A DNA stretch of 64,000 nucleotides from Neonectria sp. B-13. Taxonomy: Eukaryota > Ascomycota > Sordariomycetes > Hypocreales > Nectriaceae. Every line of letters starts with the position of its first letter. Positions within the stretch are counted from its first letter, which is position 1. The DNA lies in assembly GCA_002682825.1 (NCBI GenBank), contig NOKP01000005.1, positions 496,001 to 560,000 of the forward strand. Direction: 5' to 3'. This document shows, piece by piece, positions 23,565 to 33,942 of this stretch. Position numbers and translations under genes: made by a program. The notes below the pieces were generated by a model. The model searched no databases and was not told the DNA's origin. It was given only the letters and a program-made list of their open reading frames with translations.

Positions 23565-24670
23565 AATTGCTAAAGCCGCGGAGGAAGGGTTCAGCAAGTT
23601 CTAGGAAGGAATTGGCTAGTGCTACCGCAGTGCTAGGTAATCTCTAGCATTGCAGACCTGACGTTTCTATCCGCGGGACTGAGGGATAGAGGCTGGATTC
23701 AAGGCCTGCTTGAAGGGATTGATGCGGAGACCGAGCTCGAGTTCTATGAGCTTGGTAAGGAGGCGTGAGAAGAGGCGGAGGCAGAGGCGGAGGTTGATGG
23801 GGCTGAGGCAGGATGAGGTAAGCAGCATGTTGAGTCTTCTATCTTAGATGAGATCAATATAAGGATAATTATTATCTCCATGTAGATTTTGATCTCCACT
23901 CTGCAAAGTGATTTCCCCAACATATTTCTCCATCGCTTTATGGTCCTTGGGCTTTTTGACAACATTATCTTCATCGTCAGAATCCCACTCAAACTCTTCA
24001 TCGGAATCATCATCCTCACCACCCATAGCCAGGTGATATACCGGGCTCGAATGGACAGGCGATGGCAGGATGGAATCACATTTTGTGATCAGTACATGAC
24101 TCTATCACAGAGCCATAAAAGTGAGTATCCTCTGGTACAGGACAGCTGGATCTCAGCAAGAGAATGCTGTGAATGGATGTCCGATACAGGGCGAAGAGCT
24201 TTGTGAGTATAATCACAACAGAAGTCAGTTTAAAAGGCCGTTTGGATGCGAGTGCCACTTTAAGGGAGAATATTGCTTCCAGAATTAAGTATTTCGCCAT
24301 GGGGGCACACGGCAGGGGGGTTTCGGCTGTCTTGAGTTCTGCCGCCTGAGAATCGGGTAGAATAAATGACGTGAATACTAAGAGGCAAATCGTGTCTTGA
24401 ATACTGGGGAAGCTGATACCGGCGCGGAAGCATTATTTACACACTCGACGTTAAGACACCCGCCAATTATCTCGACTTTGGGTGGAATGGCGACGCAATC
24501 ACGGCGTAGGCCTCACTGGCGACGGCGGTAAGTATTGTTCGTGCTAATTGAAACCCGTAAGATCTCAAAGAGAAGGGAGAGGACAGTAATTCATTTTGTG
24601 GCAATGACTAACATAATAGCTGCGTCATAATACCAGTATCTAATGTGGTGCCTCGCACTGATGTGTGTAT
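23565..24670. other. intergenic, 1.1 kb
   Basis: No intact gene. A minus-strand acidic frame at 23844-24026 is listed separately. The remainder shows no coding pattern or repeat. Confidence 0.4.
23844..24026 (-). pseudogene. acidic C-terminal-like fragment
   Basis: An ATG-started minus-strand frame of 60 residues is rich in Asp and Glu (GGEDDDSDEEFEWDSDDED) and ends in a hydrophilic tail (KAMEKYVGEITLQSG). The composition is unlike random DNA and resembles the tail of a larger protein, but no upstream exon could be joined to it. It may be a gene remnant or a short real gene. Confidence 0.2.
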
Positions 24671-26280
24671 TTATCCCGAGGCAAGAGGGATACGAGTCGT
24701 ACTCTCGCCCATTTCCAAGCTCCATGTTCCTGACCATTCCTCTCGCTCTTTGATCTCGACTTGTACATCCTTCTTTGGGTTGTACATACTCACAAGATCG
24801 CCCGTGTTGACTGCCGGATTTCTTTCCCACTGCCGTGCGGCTGTCGGGATGAGATCGCACCGCATGGCAAGTAAAGCCACCACAATGAGGATCTCAGTCG
24901 AAGCAAATTGCCGAGCGGGACATAGATGAGGCGGCGCGCCCCATGCGACAAAGCTACTCGGCGAAACAGACTTTCGGTCCACGCCGTCTTTGGGCACGAA
25001 GCGATACGCATCAAAGTCCCCAGCAGAGCTGCCCCAGATATCCGGGCTGGTATGGATGGGGTGGCCCGGCATCTGCACGTAGTTGCCGGCCTTGAGGAGG
25101 TATTGTCCATCCAACAGCGTGTCGGCAGTGACCTTTCGGATGTTGGCGTGCATGTGCCTCGTCCTTTGCGTTTCTTGGTAAACAGACAAAAGCAAGGGGC
25201 ATTTGGTCTTCAATGCAGCCACGTCCAGCACAAAGCCAGAGCCGCTGGTTCCGCTGAGTGCTTGGGAAGCCACCTGGTCGCGCACTTGTTCCAAGACTTC
25301 AGGGCGTGAGAAGAGCTCGTGGATCGTCCAATACAGCGCTGGGGCAGTGTTGGCAAAGGCAGCAGTGCCGAAAGTAGATTGCTGCTTGGAAATATCCTCT
25401 TCGCAGACGCCTGCTTCACGCATCGTGCGAGCACGCTCGAGGAAGAGTTGCGATGCATCATCAGGGACCGCTTTGCAGTATTCTCGTACGGCTTCAAAGA
25501 CGACTTCTCTGGCTGCGTCGCCTTTCCGCATCAGGTCCAGGCCCACCATTTGCAGGGAAAGATAGTCTTGCCATTTCCTAGGCGTCGTTAGTATTCGCGT
25601 CCACTGGCGGGTATTGCTACTTACCAAAAGCCCACTTCGACTGCTGGATCGCGAAAGGGATGCTCCTCGCCAAAGATGCCGCAGCTACTGGCTTGCACAA
25701 CAGTGTGTCGTACCCATTCGAGTAAGAACACCCTTGGTGTCTGAGATAAGGCACTGATGTCCTTGATGGCGCGCCTGCCCATTCTCAAATTTTGCTCATC
25801 CAGATATGGCCCAGGAGCTAGGCTGCTCTTCATAGCATGACTGAAGTCATCGACCATATCGGTACCAAAGATCTCGTACGTTTCATTCGTGGCTTTTCCC
25901 ATAAGCTTTACAGCAGTCTGCATAAACGGGCGAAACGTAAGCGTCTTGGATGCCTTCATGATTGGGGGCGTAAGCCGCTGTGTGTTGGCCACGTAGAGTT
26001 TGGTGTTGAAGATATTGAGTGTGTAGATTTCCGCGTTCGTCCTCTTCCTGTACGACTTGGTTAGTCTTTGTGTTCAGCATGACATGTTTCGCGTGCCTCA
26101 CCCCGTCATGCTGTAGTAGGATACCCCATATTGCATCATACCAAGCAAGTGTCCAAGTAGCGGCACTCTCGGCTGGACACGCTGCGGCTCGCGGGGGTCG
26201 TCGAAAAGGGCCAGTGCCCATTCTGTTGCAAATGCAAGCAGAACAAAGCCCGAGAGGCTATATGCAATCTCACGAAACAT
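24671..26280 (-). CDS. cytochrome P450
   Basis: Three exons (26280-26102, 26047-25625, 25577-24671; introns 54 and 47 nt) give 502 residues. The N-terminus is a membrane anchor (SLSGFVLLAFATEWALALF) followed by PRVPLLGH. The I-helix reads GTAAFANTAPALYW, the K-helix has ETQR (ExxR) near residue 334, and the haem loop WGAPPHLCPARQFA near 415-425 holds the Cys ligand. The haem loop has Ala where most have Gly after the CP, and Trp-Gly for Phe-Gly, as in the CYP7/CYP8-like fungal group with HLCPGRxFA. It is expected to be an ER-bound mono-oxygenase working with a P450 reductase. The substrate cannot be read from sequence. No other biosynthetic backbone gene lies nearby. Confidence 0.93.
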
Positions 26281-27372
26281 GACCCGGGTATGAAAAAGTA
26301 ATGGGAAGCTACTTTGAAGGAAGGAGAAATGCAAATATTTGCTTACCTTTGATATTCAATCACTTGAATCTCGTTGGAGAAGATTACCTAAGGCATAAGC
26401 GAATCTCTCTTCATATTAGGAGTTGATATTCGAATACGAATACGGTAGCCTTTAAATACGAATACGGTAGCTCCAAATAGTTGGCGCTTGTGTTGGAGGT
26501 TACGGTGCGCTTGAGTAGGGATACATTAGGTGACTTGATTGAGTACAACTGGGGCGTGAGACCCGGTCTTTTATGGAGAACGGGTCCTGCGGCAGATATG
26601 CCAGGATCCGGCAAATGCACCTTGAGCTAACATCCTTGGATGGGGAGAATCTTGAGGGGTCGAAAAGGCCGAGGGACACGGGGTCCATCCGAGTTATCGC
26701 GGTGTAGCTATCCCGTACAGTGACCCTAGCCCTTGACACTTAGTTATAGGTTGAAGTTTCCCTTAAAGCAGGATAGCGCTGCAGATCAATTGTTTCCAGT
26801 CTTATTCTCGACTACATATGTGGTGGACCTGATACTATATTTTCCAGCCTGGACGTAACCATACTGGCATCTGATCTTGGCTAATCTTACCTTGCCTTCT
26901 TTTCAACCAGACCTGTGACGTCGGTTTTACTTTTGGGATGTCAGTAGCATAATTGGCACTGTTTCTCACAATGCTGATCCACTTGACTTGATCAAACGCA
27001 CAAGCCCCAGAAATGAGCTGCAGGCTATATGATCCCATATAGTCCAGTGCGATGTTGACAAAACTAAGAAGGTAATTAACAATATAAACCCAACTATATA
27101 TCTAGTAAGACACAGTATAATGTATTGAGCCAACATACCTACTCCATATTTCGCTCGTATGTCAGCCCCAGGTTTTGTCTATGATATTAGGTGTGTAAGT
27201 TTATCCGTCCCGACATTCTACCTTGCCTGACCACATGGAGCAGTTCTTTTACCCCGCTCGACGTGCTTGAGTGAGACAACTACTTCGTTCTTTTATCTAT
27301 CATTTTGAGACCGAGCCATATCCCACGCATATTGCGACCCGGCAGTGCGAGTCATTCACCACAAACCATTCA
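26281..27372. other. divergent intergenic region, 1.1 kb
   Basis: Upstream of both the P450 and the F-box gene. A 17-bp sequence, AATACGAATACGGTAGC, occurs at 26433-26449 and again at 26455-26471. The segment 27050-27140 is AT-rich. No gene seen. Confidence 0.45.
26433..26471. repeat. 17-bp direct repeat pair in P450 upstream DNA
   Basis: AATACGAATACGGTAGC is present twice, five bases apart, about 150 bp upstream of the P450 start. Each copy itself contains AATACG twice. It may be a duplicated regulator site or a replication slippage product. Confidence 0.75.
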
Positions 27373-28815
27373 ATGGCTTGCGCCGCACTGCACAATCTCC
27401 CGACAGAGGTACTCCAGGCTATTTGCGCTCAATTATGTCCTCATTGTACTCCTGAGGGAGAATTCGAAGATACCAGGAGAATCGCAAATAGAACTACGGA
27501 ACTCCCACAGTTGACTCGAAGCTCAATGAATACGAATGCTTTGATGAGTCTTTCTCGAACCTGTCGCAGCTTTCATCAGGTTGCCACGCCATTCATCTAC
27601 CACGACTTTGTCACCGAGTCTTGGCATTTGTGCCAGGTCAGAGACTTCTTACGTACCGTTTGCCGAAACCCCGACCTGGCCACACTTGTTCGCCGTCTCG
27701 CAATTCACAAAGACCTTTTCTCCCCGGGAGACCACTGGCTCTTTATAAAAGATGAAGCAACCAGGCGTGGTATATCGCGCGCAGACGAGTGGGACCCTCC
27801 AATCAACGAAGATGATGAGGACCATATGCTTCGTACAGGGGCAGAGCGGCCTTCATATATCCTATCAGCCGATATTCTTGTTGCTCTGTTCCTGGGTACA
27901 CTTATCAACGTTGAGCAACTGTACCTCGAAGCCCGCGCTGGGGCTAGAGATGGCAGATTGATACCCCCATCGACGAACCTGCCATCCCTGAAAGGATTGC
28001 ACCTAACCTCGGGCTCTGATGAGATGGAACTCTTTGATTTAGAGCTCCTCGAGCGTATATTGGACAGGGCTCCTAATCTTGAAAGCCTGCAGATCAGCCT
28101 GTGCTTCGGAACTTGCCAATGGATGCCTCTGAGAAACCGGGCTTCTCCATTGTTGCTTCTAGGAAACCTAAGATGGCTCAAGTTCAAGGACACCATTCCC
28201 AATTTGCTAGAACTACAAGTTCTTGCTACAGAGTCCCCGAAACTGGAGGCTTTTGTTTTCCATACCTCCATATCCGATGAACATATTGGTGGTATTACGC
28301 AATGTTTCAGTCCTAGAGTATTAGCGCAAGGGCTGCTTCCTTGCAAGAATACACTGCGGCGTATCGAGATCGAATGCAGTTGGTGGGGTACCACCTACAC
28401 CTCTCAGGATGAACTCATTGACTCATTCAAGGAGTATAAATCATTAGAAAGTCTCGTTTTGAGTGGAAATTGCGCGAGATTTGCTGAGCGGACTCGCTGG
28501 GTGCGCAGCAGCGAATCTGATCCGAGGCATACCCCACCACCATGCGATACAGATTGCCTGATGAAGTTCCTTCCAGCTTCGATCAAGATTGTTGTTCTCG
28601 ACGCGGTTTACGATGACATCGTCAATCCCATACTCGCACTAGCACAAGAAGTGGCAAAGGGCTCATTTCCTCATCTTACATCGTTTGAAATGACTGGTCT
28701 GAACGCAGAGTATTTACCAGAGGATATGCCTCTCGCATATGAATCTCTCAAAGAAACAATGGGGGATGTTGGGGTATTATTTGAAACAGATGTTGTGGAA
28801 ATCTTTTCCCACTAG
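27373..28815 (+). CDS. F-box protein with LRR-like C-terminus
   Basis: Single exon, 480 residues. The frame is open from 27271, but the first ATG in it is at 27373 (MACAALHNLPTEVLQAI). An F-box follows: LHNLPTEVLQAICAQL, then after an insert LMSLSRTCRSFHQVATPFIY. The rest holds irregular leucine-rich segments (LPSLKGLHLTSG, LLERILDRAPNLESLQISL, YKSLESLVLSG) spaced like degenerate LRRs. F-box proteins join SCF ubiquitin ligases through Skp1 and recruit a substrate with the C-terminal part. Fungi have many fast-evolving copies of this kind; the substrate is unknown. No intron is needed. Confidence 0.85.
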   Translation: MACAALHNLPTEVLQAICAQLCPHCTPEGEFEDTRRIANRTTELPQLTRSSMNTNALMSLSRTCRSFHQVATPFIYHDFVTESWHLCQVRDFLRTVCRNPDLATLVRRLAIHKDLFSPGDHWLFIKDEATRRGISRADEWDPPINEDDEDHMLRTGAERPSYILSADILVALFLGTLINVEQLYLEARAGARDGRLIPPSTNLPSLKGLHLTSGSDEMELFDLELLERILDRAPNLESLQISLCFGTCQWMPLRNRASPLLLLGNLRWLKFKDTIPNLLELQVLATESPKLEAFVFHTSISDEHIGGITQCFSPRVLAQGLLPCKNTLRRIEIECSWWGTTYTSQDELIDSFKEYKSLESLVLSGNCARFAERTRWVRSSESDPRHTPPPCDTDCLMKFLPASIKIVVLDAVYDDIVNPILALAQEVAKGSFPHLTSFEMTGLNAEYLPEDMPLAYESLKETMGDVGVLFETDVVEIFSH

Positions 28816-29089
28816 AATAATAAGTTCATTTTCTAGTTATACCAACGTTCAGATGGCAAGAGATGATCATTTCAAGTTCACATTGTCCCCTTAAGGCAAT
28901 GACTCCCAGGCCTGCAGACTGCCCCCAAGACCGTGCTTTCTGGGATTGCAAGGTCCGTATCTGGCCCTCTGGAGCATAACATTGGCTTAGATAGTGGCGA
29001 CAACATTTCCTATCTACACTTGCACCATCAGTTCCTTGGATAACTCCCACCCCATCGTCGCTTCATAGACTCCGCTTATGTTAGTTTCC

Positions 29090-31203
29090 TCAAGGGCCGT
29101 GCAGTCCCCACTCATCACGGAGGCCACTAACCAGGTCATCAATGCGCCAGCCTGAAGCCTTGACGCGCTGAAAACATGAGAGGAGCTCCATCTGCTGGGC
29201 CGGATGGGTCATCCCCCTCGCCGTGAGAGTAAAGGCCGCGATGATGCAAGGATCCCAACACTGAGTGTGCTGCGAGTCGCTGCTGAGTGCAATGCCGCAC
29301 ACGCGCTTCGCATGCCAGAGTGGAGACACGTGTGTTTCCATGGCTTCCGTCTGACTATGTTCGTGCTGTGGGCGTATCGTTCGGGGTCGATGTCTCAGGA
29401 GAAGAAACATGGCGACGTGGTAGATGATGTTAGTCGAGACGCCAGCCCAGCTGGTGAAGAGTACGGTGGGAAACGAGGTGCCGTTGCCTTCGAGCTCGGC
29501 CAGTTCTTGGAGCTCCAGGGGGCGATCGATGTACCATGCCCGCAACTCACTCGAGAGGTGCTTCCACCTATCGACCCTTGACAAGTGCGGTTGGGTCTGC
29601 ACTGGAGATGGGCCTTCGCCTTGATCCGCCGGTTGTAGGCAAAGGTCCATAACGTCGGATAGAAGTGCGAGGCAACAAAGAGAGGCTCTCAAATTCTTCT
29701 TGAAGTCTTTTTCTTTAGCTATGATGGCCTCTGACGAAGCCAACATCTCGTGGATAACCTCGGAGCCAACGGCTGGGGCTATCTCGTGTATTAGGGAGTA
29801 CGCAATCTCTTTTCACAGCTTTCGCATTAGTCACCAAGCCAGAAAACGAAATAGGAATGACGGCATACCTAATCTCGACATCAATGTAATGGTAGCAATA
29901 CACATGCTCCGATGATTGCCAACCCCGAAGTCGTAACCTGTGAAGCTCGGCACAGGGCCTTCTGAGACGAATGTGGGCTCCCATGTCTCCGGGCCTGACC
30001 CGGCAAACAGCTGTGTCTTTAGGAACACGAATGTGACCAGGGATTGCAAGACGGCAAAGGCAGATACTTGGTCTGGCTTGAAGGAAGTGGACAAGAGATC
30101 CGAAGAGCCAGTGTTATACTGCTCTGTATCCTCTACGCTAGACCCGGAGGACGCTGCGGCCACCTTGAGCACAGCATTAAGTACAAGCGGCGAAGTCATG
30201 GCCAGCCGTGGGATGAGGAGGCCGAAGGTCTGCCCCAAGTCAAAAATATCTAGCTGTGCAAATAGGAAGCAATTCCAGTGTCAGCTTCATAACAGGGCAC
30301 GGTGAGGGGATCGAAGACAAGACACACCCAAGGAGCGACATGGCGGGTGTAATGCTTTAAGTGATTAATTGCATTGTTCGTCGGGGAGACATTTTCAGCT
30401 AGCGGCTCCAAGTTGATTCGCCTGCCAGGGTCGGTTGAGCCCTGAGGTACTGCAGCTGACGGCTGGGGATTGTAATCATGCACGAGCAGATCGCTGAGTG
30501 ATGCTAAGCCATCAAGACGGGAAGGGTCTAATGATACTAAGGAGTCAATGCCGATTTCGTCAAAGGTGCCAGTAACTTGCTCCGAGTGGTGGGAGCTAGA
30601 TTCTTCATCCTCCTGTACCGTAAGAGGATGTTGACACTCATCGGCCAATTCTGTCATTTGTTTCCTCCTATTGCTAGCAGTCTCTTGCTGCTCTTGAGGG
30701 TGAGAATCTTGGTTTGATACCTTTGAATGTGATGGAGACGGTTCTGGGTGTTCTGCCGAGAGTCCTTTCTCTTCTACAACAAACTAAACGGTTCCAGATC
30801 AACATATCAGCAGGCTTCATTCGAAAACATAGATAGTACCTTACCTGGACGGTAGAAAACCCTGGCCTTTCCGATGCCATGTCCGGGTTGGCACGCTGTG
30901 TAAGCGTTCGGGCGTTCTTGTCGAGAAATGTCAGGCGCGTAGTATACTGGCACTCGGCATTCGCGTCACTGCAGCGTCTGCACCGGGGCTTCTCCTCATC
31001 GCCTGCGTCGCAACATGGTCAGCTGGAAAGAATGCGGTGTTTTTCTGCGGCTTTCATTGACGCTTGCTCAATATGCTAGACTCACACTTCCGCCGGCGTG
31101 CGCGACAGCGCTCACAGCCAGTGCGGGCCCTTGTCCCTTGGGCTCGTCGCCGTCGTTGTTTGTCTTGATGAGGCTGCTCTCCATCGGTGCCTTCTTCGAC
31201 CAT
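29090..31203 (-). CDS. Zn2Cys6 transcription factor
   Basis: Five exons (31203-31086, 31002-30845, 30768-30328, 30253-29869, 29808-29090) sum to 606 residues. The N-terminus is very basic (KQRRRRAQGTRART) and followed by the zinc cluster GCERCRARRRKCDEEKPRC and RRCSDANAEC, Cys at residues 30, 33, 40, 47, 50 and 57; intron 1 splits the third Cys codon. Later segments HYTRHVAPWLDIFDLGQTFG and ARVALKV-like helices (here PLVLNAVLKVAAASSG) are the fungal_trans_2 regulatory domain found in many such regulators. The acceptor of exon 3 and the donor/acceptor pair near 29808-29868 are the least sure boundaries. It is divergent from the MDR dehydrogenase, 437 bp away, and may control it. Confidence 0.88.
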
Positions 31204-31640
31204 GATGGCGATCAGCAGCCGAGCGTGCAATTGTGGGATATTATGGTTTGAAGATGTTTTGGTCCATGTCTCTTTGACTGAAATAGCTGGAAGACTAAAT
31301 AGGAATGTGGATACGTCGGTGCTGGTGGTCGCCCCTGAGACGCTGACTTAGCACGAACGATTTGTTAAGCGGAACTGGCGATGCTATTCCCATTTGGGCA
31401 GTCCCATCCACCTCACAAGAGCAACAACGCAATTATGTACTCCACATCGTATCCGCCTCATTTTCAGTTCGTTTCAATGGCTTACACATACTCTCAAGAT
31501 GGCAGTTGTATCCAACGTCCGGCATGGATTTATGGCTGCTATAAAATAGCTGCTCGCTCGGCCAGTTCCCAGTCTTCACAAGATGCAACGAGGCAAGACA
31601 TTCCAATCCACCGCCATCCGAAGCACTATACCCGTACAAC
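31204..31640. promoter_or_regulatory. shared divergent promoter, regulator and MDR dehydrogenase
   Basis: A 437-bp spacer between a Zn2Cys6 regulator read leftward and a dehydrogenase read rightward. It must hold both promoters. The arrangement is typical of a local regulator controlling its neighbour. I did not find a clear inverted CGG pair, so a binding site is not claimed. Confidence 0.5.
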
Positions 31641-32797
31641 ATGTCCCAATCATTGATACCGTCTTCCATGAAGACTTGGCTCGTGGTGCAGTCTGGCAGA
31701 CCTAAAGAAGCCCTCAAGCTCAAGACCGCATGGCCGACTCCAGCACCCCCCAAAGGCAGCGACGTTCTGATCAGAGTCTCCCACGCTTCCATTAATCCTC
31801 TTGATCTCGTTATTATGGGATGGCCGACTGCCTTCAAGAAAAACGCTGTCCCCGCTGTCGACTTCGCCGGCGAGATCGTCCAGGTCGGGCCATCCGTCTC
31901 ATCCTCCAAACCTGACCTTCGCGTCGGAATCACCGTGTGCGGCACCTTGCCCACTATGCAGATATTCCGGGGCTTCGGCACGCTGTCCGAGTATATCGTG
32001 CTGCCGGCGCATGCTGTTGCAGAAAAGCCCTTGGATTTGAATGCTGAAGATGCTGTGGCGCTCATGGGAGTTGCGGGACAGACTACCGCCATCCTTGTGG
32101 AGGCGGCAAATGTTACCAAGGGGGATAGGGTCTTGGTCAATGGTGCCAGTGGTGGTGTGGGTTGTTTTGTGGTACAGGTACTCCGAGCCAAGGGAGTCCA
32201 CGTCACGGCCATCTGTTCAGGGAAGAACGAGGCCATGGTTCGACGGCTTGGTGCTGAAGAGGTAAGTTGCCCCTTTCTAGGAAACATTAATCCATGCTCG
32301 AAGCTTCTAACACTATCCAGGTTATTGACTACACTGCCCACGAATCTCTGTACGACCATCTATCTAGCAGGTTCGGCGACGCCTCATTCGGTACTATCAT
32401 TGACTGCATCGGGAACGAGACACTATTCAAGAAGTGTCCTGGATACCTGAAGCCCAATGGGAAGTTCCTGAGCATTGCGGGCGGGTTAATGTTTATCATT
32501 GGTACCAAGCTGCCGGTCATTCTAGGCGGCACGCCTCGCACCTTCCAGCGTGTTAACAATTCTCCGGCCGGCGCCAGAGCCAAGGAGGTCGCGGCCTTGT
32601 TTAACAGTGGATGGATCAAAGAAGTTCCCATCGACTCGAGATTTGATATGGATGATGCTCTCCAAGTAAGTTTTTTTAATTTCCTGTTTAATGTTTCTTG
32701 GCGCTGAAATGTGTCTTGCTTTAACTAACCTACTCAGGCTTTCGAGAAATTGGAATCGAAGCGGGCAAAAGGCAAGATTGTTATAAATGTGCGTTAA
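31641..32797 (+). CDS. zinc-type MDR oxidoreductase (quinone reductase-like)
   Basis: Three exons (31641-32261, 32321-32665, 32738-32797) give 341 residues. The GroES-like part has ASINPLDLVIMGWP and PAVDFAGEIVQVG. The NADPH-binding site is VLVNGASGGVGCFVVQ (AxxGGVG), followed by TAICSGKNEAMVRRLGAEEV, and the C-terminus is AFEKLESKRAKGKIVINV. The zinc-binding Cys and His ligands of alcohol dehydrogenases are absent, so it belongs to the quinone reductase/reticulon-4-interacting-protein-1 branch and should reduce quinones, enones or similar carbonyls with NADPH. MKTWLVV at residue 10 is an alternative start. The long antisense frame opposite it has no motifs. Confidence 0.9.
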
Positions 32798-33942
32798 CCA
32801 GGGTGACGTCTTGCCTAACACAGGAATCACCAACTTGGACACACTTAGAGTCCTAATGAGACTCGTATTAAGTAGATGGGGCTTTTAATTGAAGGATATA
32901 GAGGGATTTCGGTTGGGACAGTTATTCAATGTTAAATATAGTGGCTTGAAGCTGTAAGGCAATATATTCATGATACGCAGAACTAGGCACGAGGCTCGAG
33001 TGTACGCAATTGACCGCATTGAAAAACGTGAAGTTTCTAGTTAATTATAGCGCAAGGATTAAGTCCATTGGATATTGTTTAAATCTTTGCCTTCACTCCT
33101 CTTGGCATTGCGCTCTCAAGGGCGGCGTTGAAGGCGGTTGATGACGTAAACCTCCTCGAGAAGGCTCGGACCATCGAGGCGGTTCATAGACACAGCAACC
33201 TGAATTCTATACCCTACTTTCTATACTATACGCCAAAGGCAGTGATTTTAGAATTACTTTGAAATCAGGGTCGCCGGGACGAAAGATTTGTGCTCTGGCC
33301 ATGTACCAAGGCCCCCTGACTTGTCCGACCCCCAACCGGGTCCGAATGAGTATAGCTCTTGTGATCACAAAGTAGGAGTTGACAAAGGGACTGAATACTC
33401 TGAATTATTTGCTAGGAGAGGCTGTCCACCATGGTGAGATTGAAGATGAGGAGTAGACTGGACGGGTGTGGGGAAATGGAACCCCGGAAAATGAGTGGCA
33501 CTGCATTTAGACCCATATTCATCCCTGCTTGCCCAGTTTGTGGCCGCGGAAGAGGTCTCTCGGCCGTCGGCCTAATAGAAGCCCTTAAAATTGAGCCCAC
33601 TTCCGACGTGTGTGCTTGTCCCGGCCAGGTGGTTGCAACGTCGTATCCTCCTTTGAGCCAAGATGTTGCAATTACGGGGGGTCTTGTGGGGGATCTGCCG
33701 GGACCCTTTTCCCCACGAATTTTCCCCCAATCGCAATTATCTTCTCATCGGGTTTTTGTTCATTGGACCCCGTTAACAATCTCCCGGGTATGGAAAGAAG
33801 ATCCGCATGTTCACAAGAAGTGAGGTTGAAAGCAGTTGTCATGCAAAGATAAAAAGGAAAGGATATCATCACGACCTAAATTGACTTCTTCTTCATCAAC
33901 ATTGACGCGGCTAATACATAGTCACATGCAACTTAAAGCGTC
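32798..33942. other. intergenic, 1.1 kb
   Basis: Upstream of the PL11 lyase. A plus-strand frame at 33431-33823 is GC-rich but motif-free and lies in the probable promoter. No gene claimed. Confidence 0.4.

Noticed and set aside
27705..28394. 229-codon minus-strand open frame
   Set aside because: Shadow of the F-box gene; no domain and no start context.
31433..32359. 308-codon minus-strand open frame
   Set aside because: It is antisense to the MDR dehydrogenase, whose plus-strand exons carry clear NADPH-binding motifs and in-frame introns. The antisense frame has no motif.
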